From RGIG5472 sp051867635 (GTDB lineage Bacteria > Bacillota > Clostridia > Oscillospirales > Oscillospiraceae), in the NCBI GenBank assembly GCA_051867635.1, contig JBJDYT010000057.1, positions 1-17,701 on the forward strand: 17,701 bases of DNA, in the 5' to 3' direction. The position numbers and the translations under genes were made by a program. This document shows positions 7,205 to 13,933 of this stretch, piece by piece (position 1 is the first letter of the stretch; every line of letters begins with the position of its first letter). The notes beneath the pieces are model-generated. The model saw nothing but the letters and a program-made list of their open reading frames with translations. It made no database searches and was not told the origin of the DNA.

Positions 7205-9301
7205 ATGCCTCATATCCAGTGTCTCGCGCCCCATGTGGCGGACCTCATCGCCGCGGGCGAGGTGGTGGAGCGCCCCGCCAGCGTGGTGAAGGAGCTGGTG
7301 GAAAACGCGGTGGACGCGGGGGCCTCCGCCGTGGCGGTGGAGATCCGCCGGGGCGGCATGGAGCTGATCCGGGTCAGCGACAACGGCTGCGGCATCGCGC
7401 CGGAGGAGCTGCCCACCGCTTTCCTGCGCCACGCCACGAGTAAGCTCCGCCAGGAGAGCGACCTTGCCGCCATCGGCACCCTGGGCTTCCGGGGCGAGGC
7501 CCTTGCCGCCATCGCGGCGGTGAGCCATGTGGAGATCGTCTCCCGCTCCCGGGAGCGGGAGGGCGGCGCGTCGCTGCGCCTTTCCGCCGGCGCGCCGGAG
7601 GCGGTGGAGGAGGCTCCCGCCGCCGAGGGCACGGTCATCGCCGTGCGGGATCTGTTTTTCAACACCCCGGCAAGGCTGAAATTCATGAAAAAGGACGCCT
7701 CCGAGGCCGCCGCCGTTCACAGCGTGCTGCAGCAGCTGGCCCTGAGCCATCCGGAGGTCTCGCTGCGGCTGGTGAAGGACGGGCAGGAGGTGCTGCACAC
7801 CCCCGGCGACGGGAAGCTGCTCTCCGCCGTCTACGCGGCGCTGGGCCGGGACTTCGCGCTGGGCCTCACGGAAGTCGCGGGCAGCGGCGGCAGCGTCAGC
7901 TGCCGGGGCTTTGTGACGAAGCCCCTCATGGGCCGCGGCACGAGAGGGATGCAGATCTTCTTCGTCAACGGTCGGCTGGTGAAATCCCAGCTCCTCACGG
8001 CGGCTTTGGAGGAGGGCTACCGCAACCAGCTATTGAAGGGGAAATTCCCCGGCTGCGTGATGCATCTGACGCTCCCGGTGCGGGAGGTGGATGTGAACGT
8101 CCACCCCGCCAAGACCGTGGTGAAGTTTTTGAATGAAAAAGCGGTGTTCGACGCGGTGTACTACACCGTGCTGGACGCGCTGGCGGCGCCCCGGGGCGTG
8201 GCGGAGGCGAAGCCCGCCGCGGAGCAGCGGAATCCCCGGGGAGACTTTTACCAGACCATGCGGGCGGAGGAGTTCCGCCGGCAGGGGGAGAAGGCGACCG
8301 CAAAGCCCGCCTTTACGGCGAAGCCGGAGCCGAAGCCCCAGTCTCCCGCGTTCGTTGCGCGGGAGGATACCGGCTTTGTGAGCCAGGTGCCGCCGGTGAA
8401 GAGCGGCGAAAGCGCGCTCCTCCGGGCGGAGGACAGCGCCCTCCCCTTCTACCGGGTGGAGAAGGTGGAGACGAAGCTGGTGGACAGGGCCACCGGCGGC
8501 GAGACCGCCGTACCGGGGGCGGCGGAAGCGCCGGTTTTCACCATCCGTCCGCCGAAGCGCCCGGAGACCGAAAGCGCTCCCGCGTCCGAAAAGGCCGCCG
8601 CGGGGAAGGCGCAAGAAGTTATCCCTACTCCGGCGGCGGGCCCAAAAGTCTTTGCCCCGGCGAAAGAAACCGCGCCGGAGCAGGCCGCCCTGCCCCTGGC
8701 GGAGGACGCCCAGCAGACCCTCCTGCGGGAGGAGGCCCCCTGGCGTATTGCGGGAGAGGTGCTGAAAACCTACATCGTCTGCGAGGACGAGGGCGGCACG
8801 GTGCACCTCATCGACAAGCACGCCGCCCATGAGCGCATTCTGTTCGACAAGCTGAAGGCCGGGACCTACGAGGTCATGGGCCAGATGCTCCTCTCCCCCA
8901 TCGCGGCGGAGATCGGCGCGGAGGGCTGCGCGGTCTTGCTCGAAAGGCGGGAGCTGCTGGAGGAGTTCGGCTTTCTCTGCGAGGATTTCGGCCCCGGGGC
9001 GCTGCTGCTGCGGCAGCTCCCGGCGGATATCGACCCGGCGGACGCGGCTTCGGCCCTGGAGATGCTGGCGGAAAAGCTGCTCTCCTGCCGCAACACCGAC
9101 CCCGCCGCCGCCCGGGACGCCATGCTCCACACCGTGGCCTGCAAGGCCGCCATCAAGGCCGGCATGAACAGCAGCGAGGCGGAGCTGCGGGCCCTGGTGC
9201 GTCGGGTGCAGAGCGGCGAGATCCGCTACTGCCCCCACGGCCGTCCGGTGGAAGCGAGCCTGACAAAATACCAGCTCGAGAAGATGTTCCGCCGGGCGTA
9301 G
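7205..9301 (+). CDS. mutL: DNA mismatch repair protein MutL (endonuclease type)
   Basis: Couples MutS recognition to strand incision and excision. The 698 residues comprise a GHKL ATPase (E30 and N34 in VVKELVENAVDAGA; DNGCGI 59-64; GFRGEAL 94-100), a transducer domain to about residue 330, a long A/P/E/K-rich linker (about 335-500), and a C-terminal domain. The C-terminal domain has DKHAAHERILFD (537-548), C646-K647 and CPHGRP (676-681), matching the metal-dependent nicking endonuclease of bacteria without MutH. Relative to DQHA(X)2E(X)4E, the first Q is K and the last E is D548. A near-perfect AAAGGAGG (7189-7196) precedes the ATG by 8 nt, suggesting strong translation. miaA follows after 24 nt. 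Confidence 0.97.
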   Translation: MPHIQCLAPHVADLIAAGEVVERPASVVKELVENAVDAGASAVAVEIRRGGMELIRVSDNGCGIAPEELPTAFLRHATSKLRQESDLAAIGTLGFRGEALAAIAAVSHVEIVSRSREREGGASLRLSAGAPEAVEEAPAAEGTVIAVRDLFFNTPARLKFMKKDASEAAAVHSVLQQLALSHPEVSLRLVKDGQEVLHTPGDGKLLSAVYAALGRDFALGLTEVAGSGGSVSCRGFVTKPLMGRGTRGMQIFFVNGRLVKSQLLTAALEEGYRNQLLKGKFPGCVMHLTLPVREVDVNVHPAKTVVKFLNEKAVFDAVYYTVLDALAAPRGVAEAKPAAEQRNPRGDFYQTMRAEEFRRQGEKATAKPAFTAKPEPKPQSPAFVAREDTGFVSQVPPVKSGESALLRAEDSALPFYRVEKVETKLVDRATGGETAVPGAAEAPVFTIRPPKRPETESAPASEKAAAGKAQEVIPTPAAGPKVFAPAKETAPEQAALPLAEDAQQTLLREEAPWRIAGEVLKTYIVCEDEGGTVHLIDKHAAHERILFDKLKAGTYEVMGQMLLSPIAAEIGAEGCAVLLERRELLEEFGFLCEDFGPGALLLRQLPADIDPADAASALEMLAEKLLSCRNTDPAAARDAMLHTVACKAAIKAGMNSSEAELRALVRRVQSGEIRYCPHGRPVEASLTKYQLEKMFRRA

Positions 9302-9325
9302 GGCGGAGCGTGGAAAGGAGACGCC

Positions 9326-10270
9326 ATGGCACAAGCGAAGATCGTGGCCCTCTCCGGCCCCACCGCCTGCGGCAAGACCCGGCTGGGCGTGCTGCTGGCG
9401 CAGCAGTTTGACGGAGAGGTGGTCTCCTGCGACTCCATGCAGCTCTACCGGGGCATGACCATCGGCACCGCCGCCCCCACGGCGGAGGAGATGGAGGGCG
9501 TGCCCCACCACATGGTGGCGGTGGCGGAGCCGGGCGAGCAGTATTCCGTGGCCCGCTTCGTGCAGGAGGCGGACGAGTGCGTGCAGGACATCCTCCGCCG
9601 TGGGAAGCTCCCCATCCTGGTGGGCGGCACGGGGCTTTACATGGACGCCCTCATCCGGGGCGGCGCCTTCGCCGCCGGGGACTGCTCCGGCGAGGTCCGC
9701 AAGCGGCTTTATGAGCGCTTGGCGGCGGAGGGCTTAGGCCCGCTGTACCGGGAGCTGGCCGCCGTGGACGCCGAGGCCGCGGGGCGGCTGCACCCCAACG
9801 ACGAAAAGCGCATCCTCCGGGCGCTGGAGGTGTACTATGAGACGGGCAGGACCATCTCGCAGCACAACGCCGAGACGAAGGCCCGGGAGGACAAGTACCG
9901 GGCGGTGCGCATCGCCCTGGCCTTCTCTGACCGGGAGGAGATGAAGCGCCGCATCGACCGCCGGGTGGAGACAATGGCGGAGCAGGGGCTGCTGGGAGAG
10001 GTGCAGGCGCTGGTGGACCGGGGTCTTGATCGCTCCTCCACTGCCTGGCAGGCCATTGGCTACAAGGAGTTTTTACGGGTCTATGACGGCGAGGCTACCG
10101 TTCAGGAGGCTTTGGAGGAGGTCAAGCTCCGCACCCGGCAGTATGCCAAGCGGCAGCTGACCTGGCTGCGCCGGCAGGACCCCCACTGGATCTTATGGGG
10201 AAACGAGAGGGATTTTGCGTGGGCCCTCCAGAAAGCGACAGAAATCCTCACCGCCGAAGGGGTAGTATGA
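9326..10270 (+). CDS. miaA: tRNA dimethylallyltransferase MiaA
   Basis: Transfers the dimethylallyl group from DMAPP to N6 of A37 in tRNAs reading UNN codons, the step before MiaB. The 314 residues match the family length. The P-loop is GPTACGKT (11-18). DSMQLYRGM near residue 38 contains the conserved catalytic-base aspartate, and the family segments VGGTGLYMDAL, NDEKRILRALEVY, TAWQAIGYKEF and RTRQYAKRQLTWLR are all present. The ATG follows AAAGGAG by 5 nt. It is 24 nt after mutL and 59 nt before hfq, the same mutL-miaA-hfq order known from enterobacteria. Confidence 0.97.
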   Translation: MAQAKIVALSGPTACGKTRLGVLLAQQFDGEVVSCDSMQLYRGMTIGTAAPTAEEMEGVPHHMVAVAEPGEQYSVARFVQEADECVQDILRRGKLPILVGGTGLYMDALIRGGAFAAGDCSGEVRKRLYERLAAEGLGPLYRELAAVDAEAAGRLHPNDEKRILRALEVYYETGRTISQHNAETKAREDKYRAVRIALAFSDREEMKRRIDRRVETMAEQGLLGEVQALVDRGLDRSSTAWQAIGYKEFLRVYDGEATVQEALEEVKLRTRQYAKRQLTWLRRQDPHWILWGNERDFAWALQKATEILTAEGVV

Positions 10271-10287
10271 ATCCCGAGGCGGGCGGC

Positions 10288-10344
10288 TGAAACAGAAGTC
10301 GTCCGACAAACAGAAAGGACGACAAAACCATGAAAACAGAAGTC
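10288..10344 (+). promoter_or_regulatory. hfq leader: hairpin over the Shine-Dalgarno plus a duplicated start-region motif
   Basis: GTCGTCC (10298-10304) and GGACGAC (10317-10323) form a perfect 7-bp stem around a 12-nt A-rich loop. The 3' arm takes in the GGA of the AAAGGA ribosome site (10314-10319), about 10 nt before the hfq ATG at 10330. AACAGAAGTC occurs upstream at 10291-10300 and again over hfq codons 2-5 at 10335-10344. CGACAAA also repeats at 10304-10310 and 10320-10326. A-rich repeats of the A-R-N kind are what the Hfq distal face binds. Together this suggests translational autocontrol of hfq, which is an inference from layout; Hfq autoregulation is established in E. coli. Confidence 0.5.
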
Positions 10345-10560
10345 AGCTATCAGGACGTATTCCTCACCCGCGCCCGGCAGCGCCGCTGCCCCGTCACCGT
10401 GTTTCTCGTCAACGGCTTCCAGATGCGAGGCGTCATAGAGGGGTTCGACGTGTTCACGGTGGTGCTGCAATGCGACGGCAAGCAGAACCTTATTTACAAG
10501 CACGCCATTTCCACCATCATGCCCCTGCAGCCCATCGAGCTTCGGGAGGAGGGCCAGTAA
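10330..10560 (+). CDS. hfq: RNA chaperone Hfq
   Basis: Sm-like hexameric RNA-binding protein that helps small RNAs pair with mRNAs; its importance in Firmicutes varies by species. The 76 residues hold Sm1 (VTVFLVNGFQMRGVIEGFD, 22-40) and Sm2 with the family hallmark IYKHAIS. Q8 and F11 of the proximal face are kept. The usual QD-P-FLN start reads QDVFLT, with T13 for N. The basic rim is partly kept (R16, Q17, R18, R19). There is no long C-terminal tail, as is usual in Gram-positive Hfq. The ATG is preceded by AAAGGA within a possible hairpin. The HlyD-like gene follows after 48 nt. Confidence 0.97.
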   Translation: MKTEVSYQDVFLTRARQRRCPVTVFLVNGFQMRGVIEGFDVFTVVLQCDGKQNLIYKHAISTIMPLQPIELREEGQ

Positions 10561-10608
10561 GCCCGTTCTCCGGCCCGGGAGGCGGCGCAGGAGAAATCGA
10601 GGTACATC

Positions 10609-11823
10609 ATGAAATCCCGCAAATTCGCCGGCGCGGCCGTGGCCGCGCTGCTGCTGGCGGTCCTCGCCTATTTCGGCGTGGAGCTGTTCCGCGCCCTCTC
10701 CGACCCCTTCACCACGACCTCCGTGACGGAGGCCGTGGCGGAGGAGACGGTACAGCTTTCGGGCTATATCGTGCGGCAGGAAACGGTGCTGGACAACCCC
10801 AGCGGCCTGCTGTCCCTGACCCTGAACGAGGGGGAAAAGGTGGGCGCGGGCCAGACCGTGGCCATCCTCTACAGCAGCGACGACGCCATGGAGCTGCAGC
10901 AGGAGCTGCAGGCCCTGCAGGTCAAGCAGAAGCAGCTGAGCTACGCTGAGAGCGTGGCCCTGGGGGCGGCCTCCGCCCTGCGGCTGGACGGCGAAATTTT
11001 GGAGGAGCTGGTGACGCTGCGCAGCCAGCTGGCCGCCCTGGGTCTTGGGGGAGAGACGGAGAGCACTGTGGCCTCCCTCCGGGCCATGGTGATGCAGCGG
11101 GACTACTCCGCCGGCGACTCGGACCCCACGGAGGAGCTGCGGCAGGTGGAGAAGGAGATCGCCGCGCTGGAGGCGCGGCTGAAAAGCTCCGCCAGGGAGA
11201 TCACGGCCCCCGCCGCGGGCATCTACTCCGCCTCGGTGGACGGCTATGAGACGGTGCTGACGCCGGAGACGGCGGGGGACCTGTGCCCCTCGGAGCTTTC
11301 CGCGCTGCAGCCCGCCGGGGAGACGGCCTCCTCCCTGGGCAAGCTCATCGGCAGCGCCGTGTGGTACTACGTCGCGGCGGTGGACGCGGAGACCGCCGGA
11401 CGGCTGCAGACGGGCCGCTCCGTGACCATGCGCTTTTCCGGCGCGCTGACGGGAGACATCAGCTGCCGGGTGCTGTCCGTGGGCCCGGAGGAGGACGGCA
11501 AGTGCACGGTGCTGGTCTCCTGCGACGACTACCTTTCGTCCATGACCCGCCTGCGGAAGGCGGAGGCGGAGATCGTGTTCGACTCCTGGAGCGGGCTGAA
11601 GGTGCCGAAAAAGGCTTTGCGGGTGGATGAAAACGGCCAGACGGGGGTGTACTGCGTCATGGGCCTCGCGGCCCGGTTCAAGCCCGTCAGCATCGTCTAC
11701 ACCGGCGAGGATTACTGCCTGGTGGAGGCGGACGAGCCCAAGAGCGAGACGGTCCGCATCCGGGCGGGCGACACGGCCATCATTGCCGCGAGGGACCTGT
11801 ACGACGGAAAGATCGTGGGCTGA
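10609..11823 (+). CDS. HlyD/membrane-fusion-like adaptor protein in the division cluster
   Basis: A 404-residue protein with an N-terminal membrane anchor (about 7-25, AGAAVAALLLAVLAYFGVE) and a mainly extracytoplasmic remainder. SGYIVRQETVL...GEKVGAGQTVAILYS (51-89) looks like the first half of a biotinyl-lipoyl-type domain. A helical, Leu/Gln/Glu-rich region (about 92-195) suggests a coiled-coil hairpin, and ITAPAAGIYS (198-207) looks like the second lipoyl half. A beta-rich region follows to the end. HlyD/RND-type adaptors normally bridge an ABC or RND pump to an outer-membrane partner, but no transporter gene is adjacent and the neighbours are hfq, yggS, sepF and divIVA. GAGG sits 6 nt before the ATG. 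The fold family is likely; the role is unknown, and a cell-envelope or division-associated function is an inference from context. Confidence 0.7.
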   Translation: MKSRKFAGAAVAALLLAVLAYFGVELFRALSDPFTTTSVTEAVAEETVQLSGYIVRQETVLDNPSGLLSLTLNEGEKVGAGQTVAILYSSDDAMELQQELQALQVKQKQLSYAESVALGAASALRLDGEILEELVTLRSQLAALGLGGETESTVASLRAMVMQRDYSAGDSDPTEELRQVEKEIAALEARLKSSAREITAPAAGIYSASVDGYETVLTPETAGDLCPSELSALQPAGETASSLGKLIGSAVWYYVAAVDAETAGRLQTGRSVTMRFSGALTGDISCRVLSVGPEEDGKCTVLVSCDDYLSSMTRLRKAEAEIVFDSWSGLKVPKKALRVDENGQTGVYCVMGLAARFKPVSIVYTGEDYCLVEADEPKSETVRIRAGDTAIIAARDLYDGKIVG

Positions 11824-11847
11824 GCAACGAAAGGAGAGAAAGAAGCC

Positions 11848-12549
11848 ATGTCTATTGCGGAAAACATACAGTCGGTGCGCCGGAGGATCGCCGCCGCGGC
11901 AAAAAGTGTGGGCCGGGACCCCGGGGAGATCCGCCTGGTGGGCGCCAGCAAGATGAACGACGCCGCCGCCTGCCGGGAGGCCATCGCCGCCGGCATCGAC
12001 GCCCTGGGCGAGAACCGGGTGCAGGAGATGACGGCCAAGCTGGCGGAGGGCGCCTACACGGGCGCGCCGCTGTACTTCATCGGCCACCTCCAGCGCAACA
12101 AGGTGCGCCAGGTGGTGGGCAAGGCGGAGCTGATCCAGTCCGTGGGCTCGCTGCCGCTGCTGCAGGAGATCGAGAAGGAGGCCGCGAAGCAGGGCATCTG
12201 CCAGAATATCCTGCTGGAGGTGAACATCGGCCGGGAGGAGGCCAAGAGCGGCTTTCTGGAGGAGGAGGTCTTCTCCGCCGCCGAGGAGGCCCGGCGCTGC
12301 GCCCACGTGCGGCTGCAGGGGCTGATGACGGTACCACCGGTTGAGGTGGAGCCCCATGACGCCATACCATACTTTGAAAAAGTGCGCGGGCTTTATGTTG
12401 ACATCAGCGAAAAATTGTATGATAATCAATTTGTATACTTGTCCATGGGCATGAGCGGCGATTTTGAGGACGCCATCCGCGCGGGGGCCACCATGGTCCG
12501 CGTGGGCTCCGCCATTTTCGGCCGCCGTATCTATCCCGATAGACCCTGA
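11848..12549 (+). CDS. yggS: Pyridoxal-phosphate homeostasis protein YggS (YlmE/PROSC family)
   Basis: PLP-binding protein of alanine-racemase fold type, without a known catalytic reaction, that buffers PLP and affects amino-acid and ketoacid balance. The 233 residues are the normal size. K35 in LVGASKM is the expected Schiff-base lysine. GENRVQEMTAK, YFIGHLQRNKVRQVV, EVNIGREEAKSG and the phosphate-binding end MGMSGDFEDAI...VRVGSAIFG are all family segments. AAAGGAG precedes the ATG. The gene lies 24 nt after the HlyD-like gene and 26 nt before sepF. Its place beside sepF matches the ylmE position in the Gram-positive division cluster. Confidence 0.95.
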   Translation: MSIAENIQSVRRRIAAAAKSVGRDPGEIRLVGASKMNDAAACREAIAAGIDALGENRVQEMTAKLAEGAYTGAPLYFIGHLQRNKVRQVVGKAELIQSVGSLPLLQEIEKEAAKQGICQNILLEVNIGREEAKSGFLEEEVFSAAEEARRCAHVRLQGLMTVPPVEVEPHDAIPYFEKVRGLYVDISEKLYDNQFVYLSMGMSGDFEDAIRAGATMVRVGSAIFGRRIYPDRP

Positions 12550-12559
12550 GAAACGTGAT

Positions 12560-12567
12560 GGAGGAGG
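12560..12567 (+). promoter_or_regulatory. Ribosome binding site that fixes the sepF start
   Basis: GGAGGAGG ends 8 nt before the ATG at 12576. The frame is also open from a GTG at 12555 and an ATG at 12558, but those starts lie upstream of or inside this site. Starting at 12576 gives MGLFDDLKKW, the expected membrane-targeting N-terminus of SepF. Confidence 0.85.
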
Positions 12568-12575
12568 CTTTCCGC

Positions 12576-13013
12576 ATGGGACTGTTTGATGATTTGAAAA
12601 AGTGGGCCCATCCCTATGGGGATGAGGACGACGATTACGATACGGAATTTGACGAGATGAGCCGCAGAGAGTCTCTGGCGGAGGAGCGCCGCGCCGGGGA
12701 GGACCGCCGGGGCAAAGTGGTGAACATCCACGCCACCGCCCAGCTGAAGGTGGTGCTGGTGAAGCCGGAGCGCTTTGAAAACGCCTCCGAGATCGCGGAC
12801 CATCTCAAGGAGAAGCGCACGGTGGTGGTGAACCTGGAGTCCACCAACAAGGAGATCGCCCGCCGCCTGATCGACTTCCTCTCCGGCGTCGCCTACGCGG
12901 GAGAGGGCAAGATCAAGAAGGTGGCCGCCAACACCTATATCATCACGCCCTATTCCGTGGACATCATGGGCGACCTGATCGACGAGCTGGAAAACAGCGG
13001 CGTGTACTTTTAA
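12576..13013 (+). CDS. sepF: Cell division protein SepF
   Basis: FtsZ-binding protein that tethers and aligns Z-ring filaments at the membrane; overlapping in role with FtsA in Bacillus. The 145 residues show an N-terminal amphipathic membrane helix (MGLFDDLKKWAHP, 1-13), a short acidic linker (DEDDDYDTEFDE, about 17-28), and the SepF beta/alpha domain from about residue 50. The domain includes VVNLESTNKEIARRLIDFLSG and the glycine-bearing GVAYAGEGKIKKVAANTYII segment used for dimer formation. It ends in a short ELENSGVYF tail. It follows yggS by 26 nt and is separated from divIVA by 127 nt, where ylmG and ylmH are found in many Firmicutes but not here. Confidence 0.95.
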   Translation: MGLFDDLKKWAHPYGDEDDDYDTEFDEMSRRESLAEERRAGEDRRGKVVNIHATAQLKVVLVKPERFENASEIADHLKEKRTVVVNLESTNKEIARRLIDFLSGVAYAGEGKIKKVAANTYIITPYSVDIMGDLIDELENSGVYF

Positions 13014-13081
13014 ACCCGCCGCCCGCATAGGATAGACAGGACTTCGCGCCCCCGGGCCGCGGAGCCCCGCGCAGAAAAGAG

Positions 13082-13107
13082 CCCCGCCCTCCCTTCACGG
13101 GGCGGGG
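13082..13107. other. GC-rich hairpin between sepF and divIVA
   Basis: CCCCGCCC (13082-13089) and GGGCGGGG (13100-13107) form a perfect 8-bp stem with a 10-nt loop. A second possible GC stem lies just upstream (around 13046-13071). No T-run follows, so this is not a standard intrinsic terminator. It could slow ribosomes or RNA polymerase, protect an mRNA end after processing, or attenuate transcription into divIVA. The divIVA Shine-Dalgarno AGGGGG (13127-13132) lies outside the stem. Confidence 0.45.
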
Positions 13108-13140
13108 GACGCAACGACGAGTGGATAGGGGGAATCTGCC

Positions 13141-13878
13141 ATGCTGACGCCGCAGGAAGTGGCCAACAAATCTTTTACCAAGTCGATGATGGGCGGGTAC
13201 AGTATGCCCATGGTGGACGAGTTTCTCGATGAGCTGACGGAGGATTACACCTCCCTGTATAAGGAAAACGCCGCGCTGAAGGCCAAGCTCAAGGTGCTGG
13301 TGGAAAAGGTGGAGGAGTACCGCGCCACGGAGGAGAGCATGCGCGCGGCGCTGTTCTCCGCCCAGAAGATGGCCAGCTCCATCGTGGAGGAGGCCCAGAG
13401 CCGCAGCGCCAACATCGTCGCCGCCGCCGAGGCGGAGACCAAGGAGGAGATCGCCCGCATCCGCCAGGGCGTGGCGGAGGAGCAGCGCCGTCTGGAGGCC
13501 GCCAAGGCCGAGACTGCGGCCTTCGTCGCCCAGTGGAAGGCCGTCTGCGAGCGGGAGGCCGCGTTTTTGCAGCGCCTGCCCGAGCTGGACGTGTCCGCCG
13601 CCCCGGCGGCGGAGCAGCCTCCCCGGGAGGAGGGCGGAACGGCCCCCTCGGCGGAGGACGCCGCCCTGGAGGAGACCATCCTGAACGTCATGCGCGAGGC
13701 GGAGAAGAGCGAGAGCCCCGCCCCGGCGGAGAGCGCCGCGGAGGAGCCTCCCGCGCCGGAGGCCCCGAAGGAGGAGCGCGTCCCCTCGGCGGAGGACGTG
13801 GCCGGCATGTTCGAGACCCGCACCTTCCGCTTGGACGAACTGCAATTCGGCCGCAATTACGGCGGGGAAAAGAAATAA
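13141..13878 (+). CDS. divIVA: Cell pole/septum organiser DivIVA
   Basis: Coiled-coil scaffold that binds curved membrane at septum and poles and places partner proteins. The start MLTPQEVANKSFTKSMMGGY and VDEFLDELTEDYTSLYKEN (25-43) match the conserved N-terminal domain. A continuous heptad-rich coiled coil follows to about residue 155. The last 90 residues are A/P/E-rich and carry PSAED twice (in GTAPSAEDAALEE and RVPSAEDVAGMFE). In B. subtilis the membrane loop contains F17-R18; here the loop reads MMGGYSMPM, without Arg. At 245 residues it is longer than B. subtilis DivIVA, mainly through the tail. AGGGGG lies 8 nt before the ATG, and a terminator-like hairpin follows the stop by 7 nt. 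Confidence 0.92.
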   Translation: MLTPQEVANKSFTKSMMGGYSMPMVDEFLDELTEDYTSLYKENAALKAKLKVLVEKVEEYRATEESMRAALFSAQKMASSIVEEAQSRSANIVAAAEAETKEEIARIRQGVAEEQRRLEAAKAETAAFVAQWKAVCEREAAFLQRLPELDVSAAPAAEQPPREEGGTAPSAEDAALEETILNVMREAEKSESPAPAESAAEEPPAPEAPKEERVPSAEDVAGMFETRTFRLDELQFGRNYGGEKK

Positions 13879-13885
13879 ACGCCTC

Positions 13886-13914
13886 AAGCGGCTCCCGAAG
13901 CGGAGCCGCTTATT
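13886..13914 (+). terminator. Intrinsic-terminator-like hairpin after divIVA
   Basis: AAGCGGCTCC (13886-13895) and GGAGCCGCTT (13902-13911) are a perfect 10-bp stem with loop CGAAGC. The tail is short (TT then ATTT), so termination may be partial. The next gene's Shine-Dalgarno begins about 10 nt after the stem. Confidence 0.7.
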
Positions 13915-13933
13915 TCGCCATGGAGGAGACGGT

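Noticed and set aside
8210..8720. Compositionally biased stretch in mutL as a possible frameshift or insertion
   Set aside because: The frame is intact and an A/P/E/K-rich linker of variable length is normal between the MutL ATPase and C-terminal domains.
10102..12429. Minus-strand frame of 775 codons across miaA, hfq, the HlyD-like gene and yggS
   Set aside because: It runs antisense through four recognisable genes and their spacers, has no family motif, and results from scarce stops in GC-rich DNA.
12555..12575. Upstream GTG/ATG start for SepF
   Set aside because: These codons overlap the GGAGGAGG ribosome site of the ATG at 12576, which gives the expected MGLFDDLKK N-terminus.
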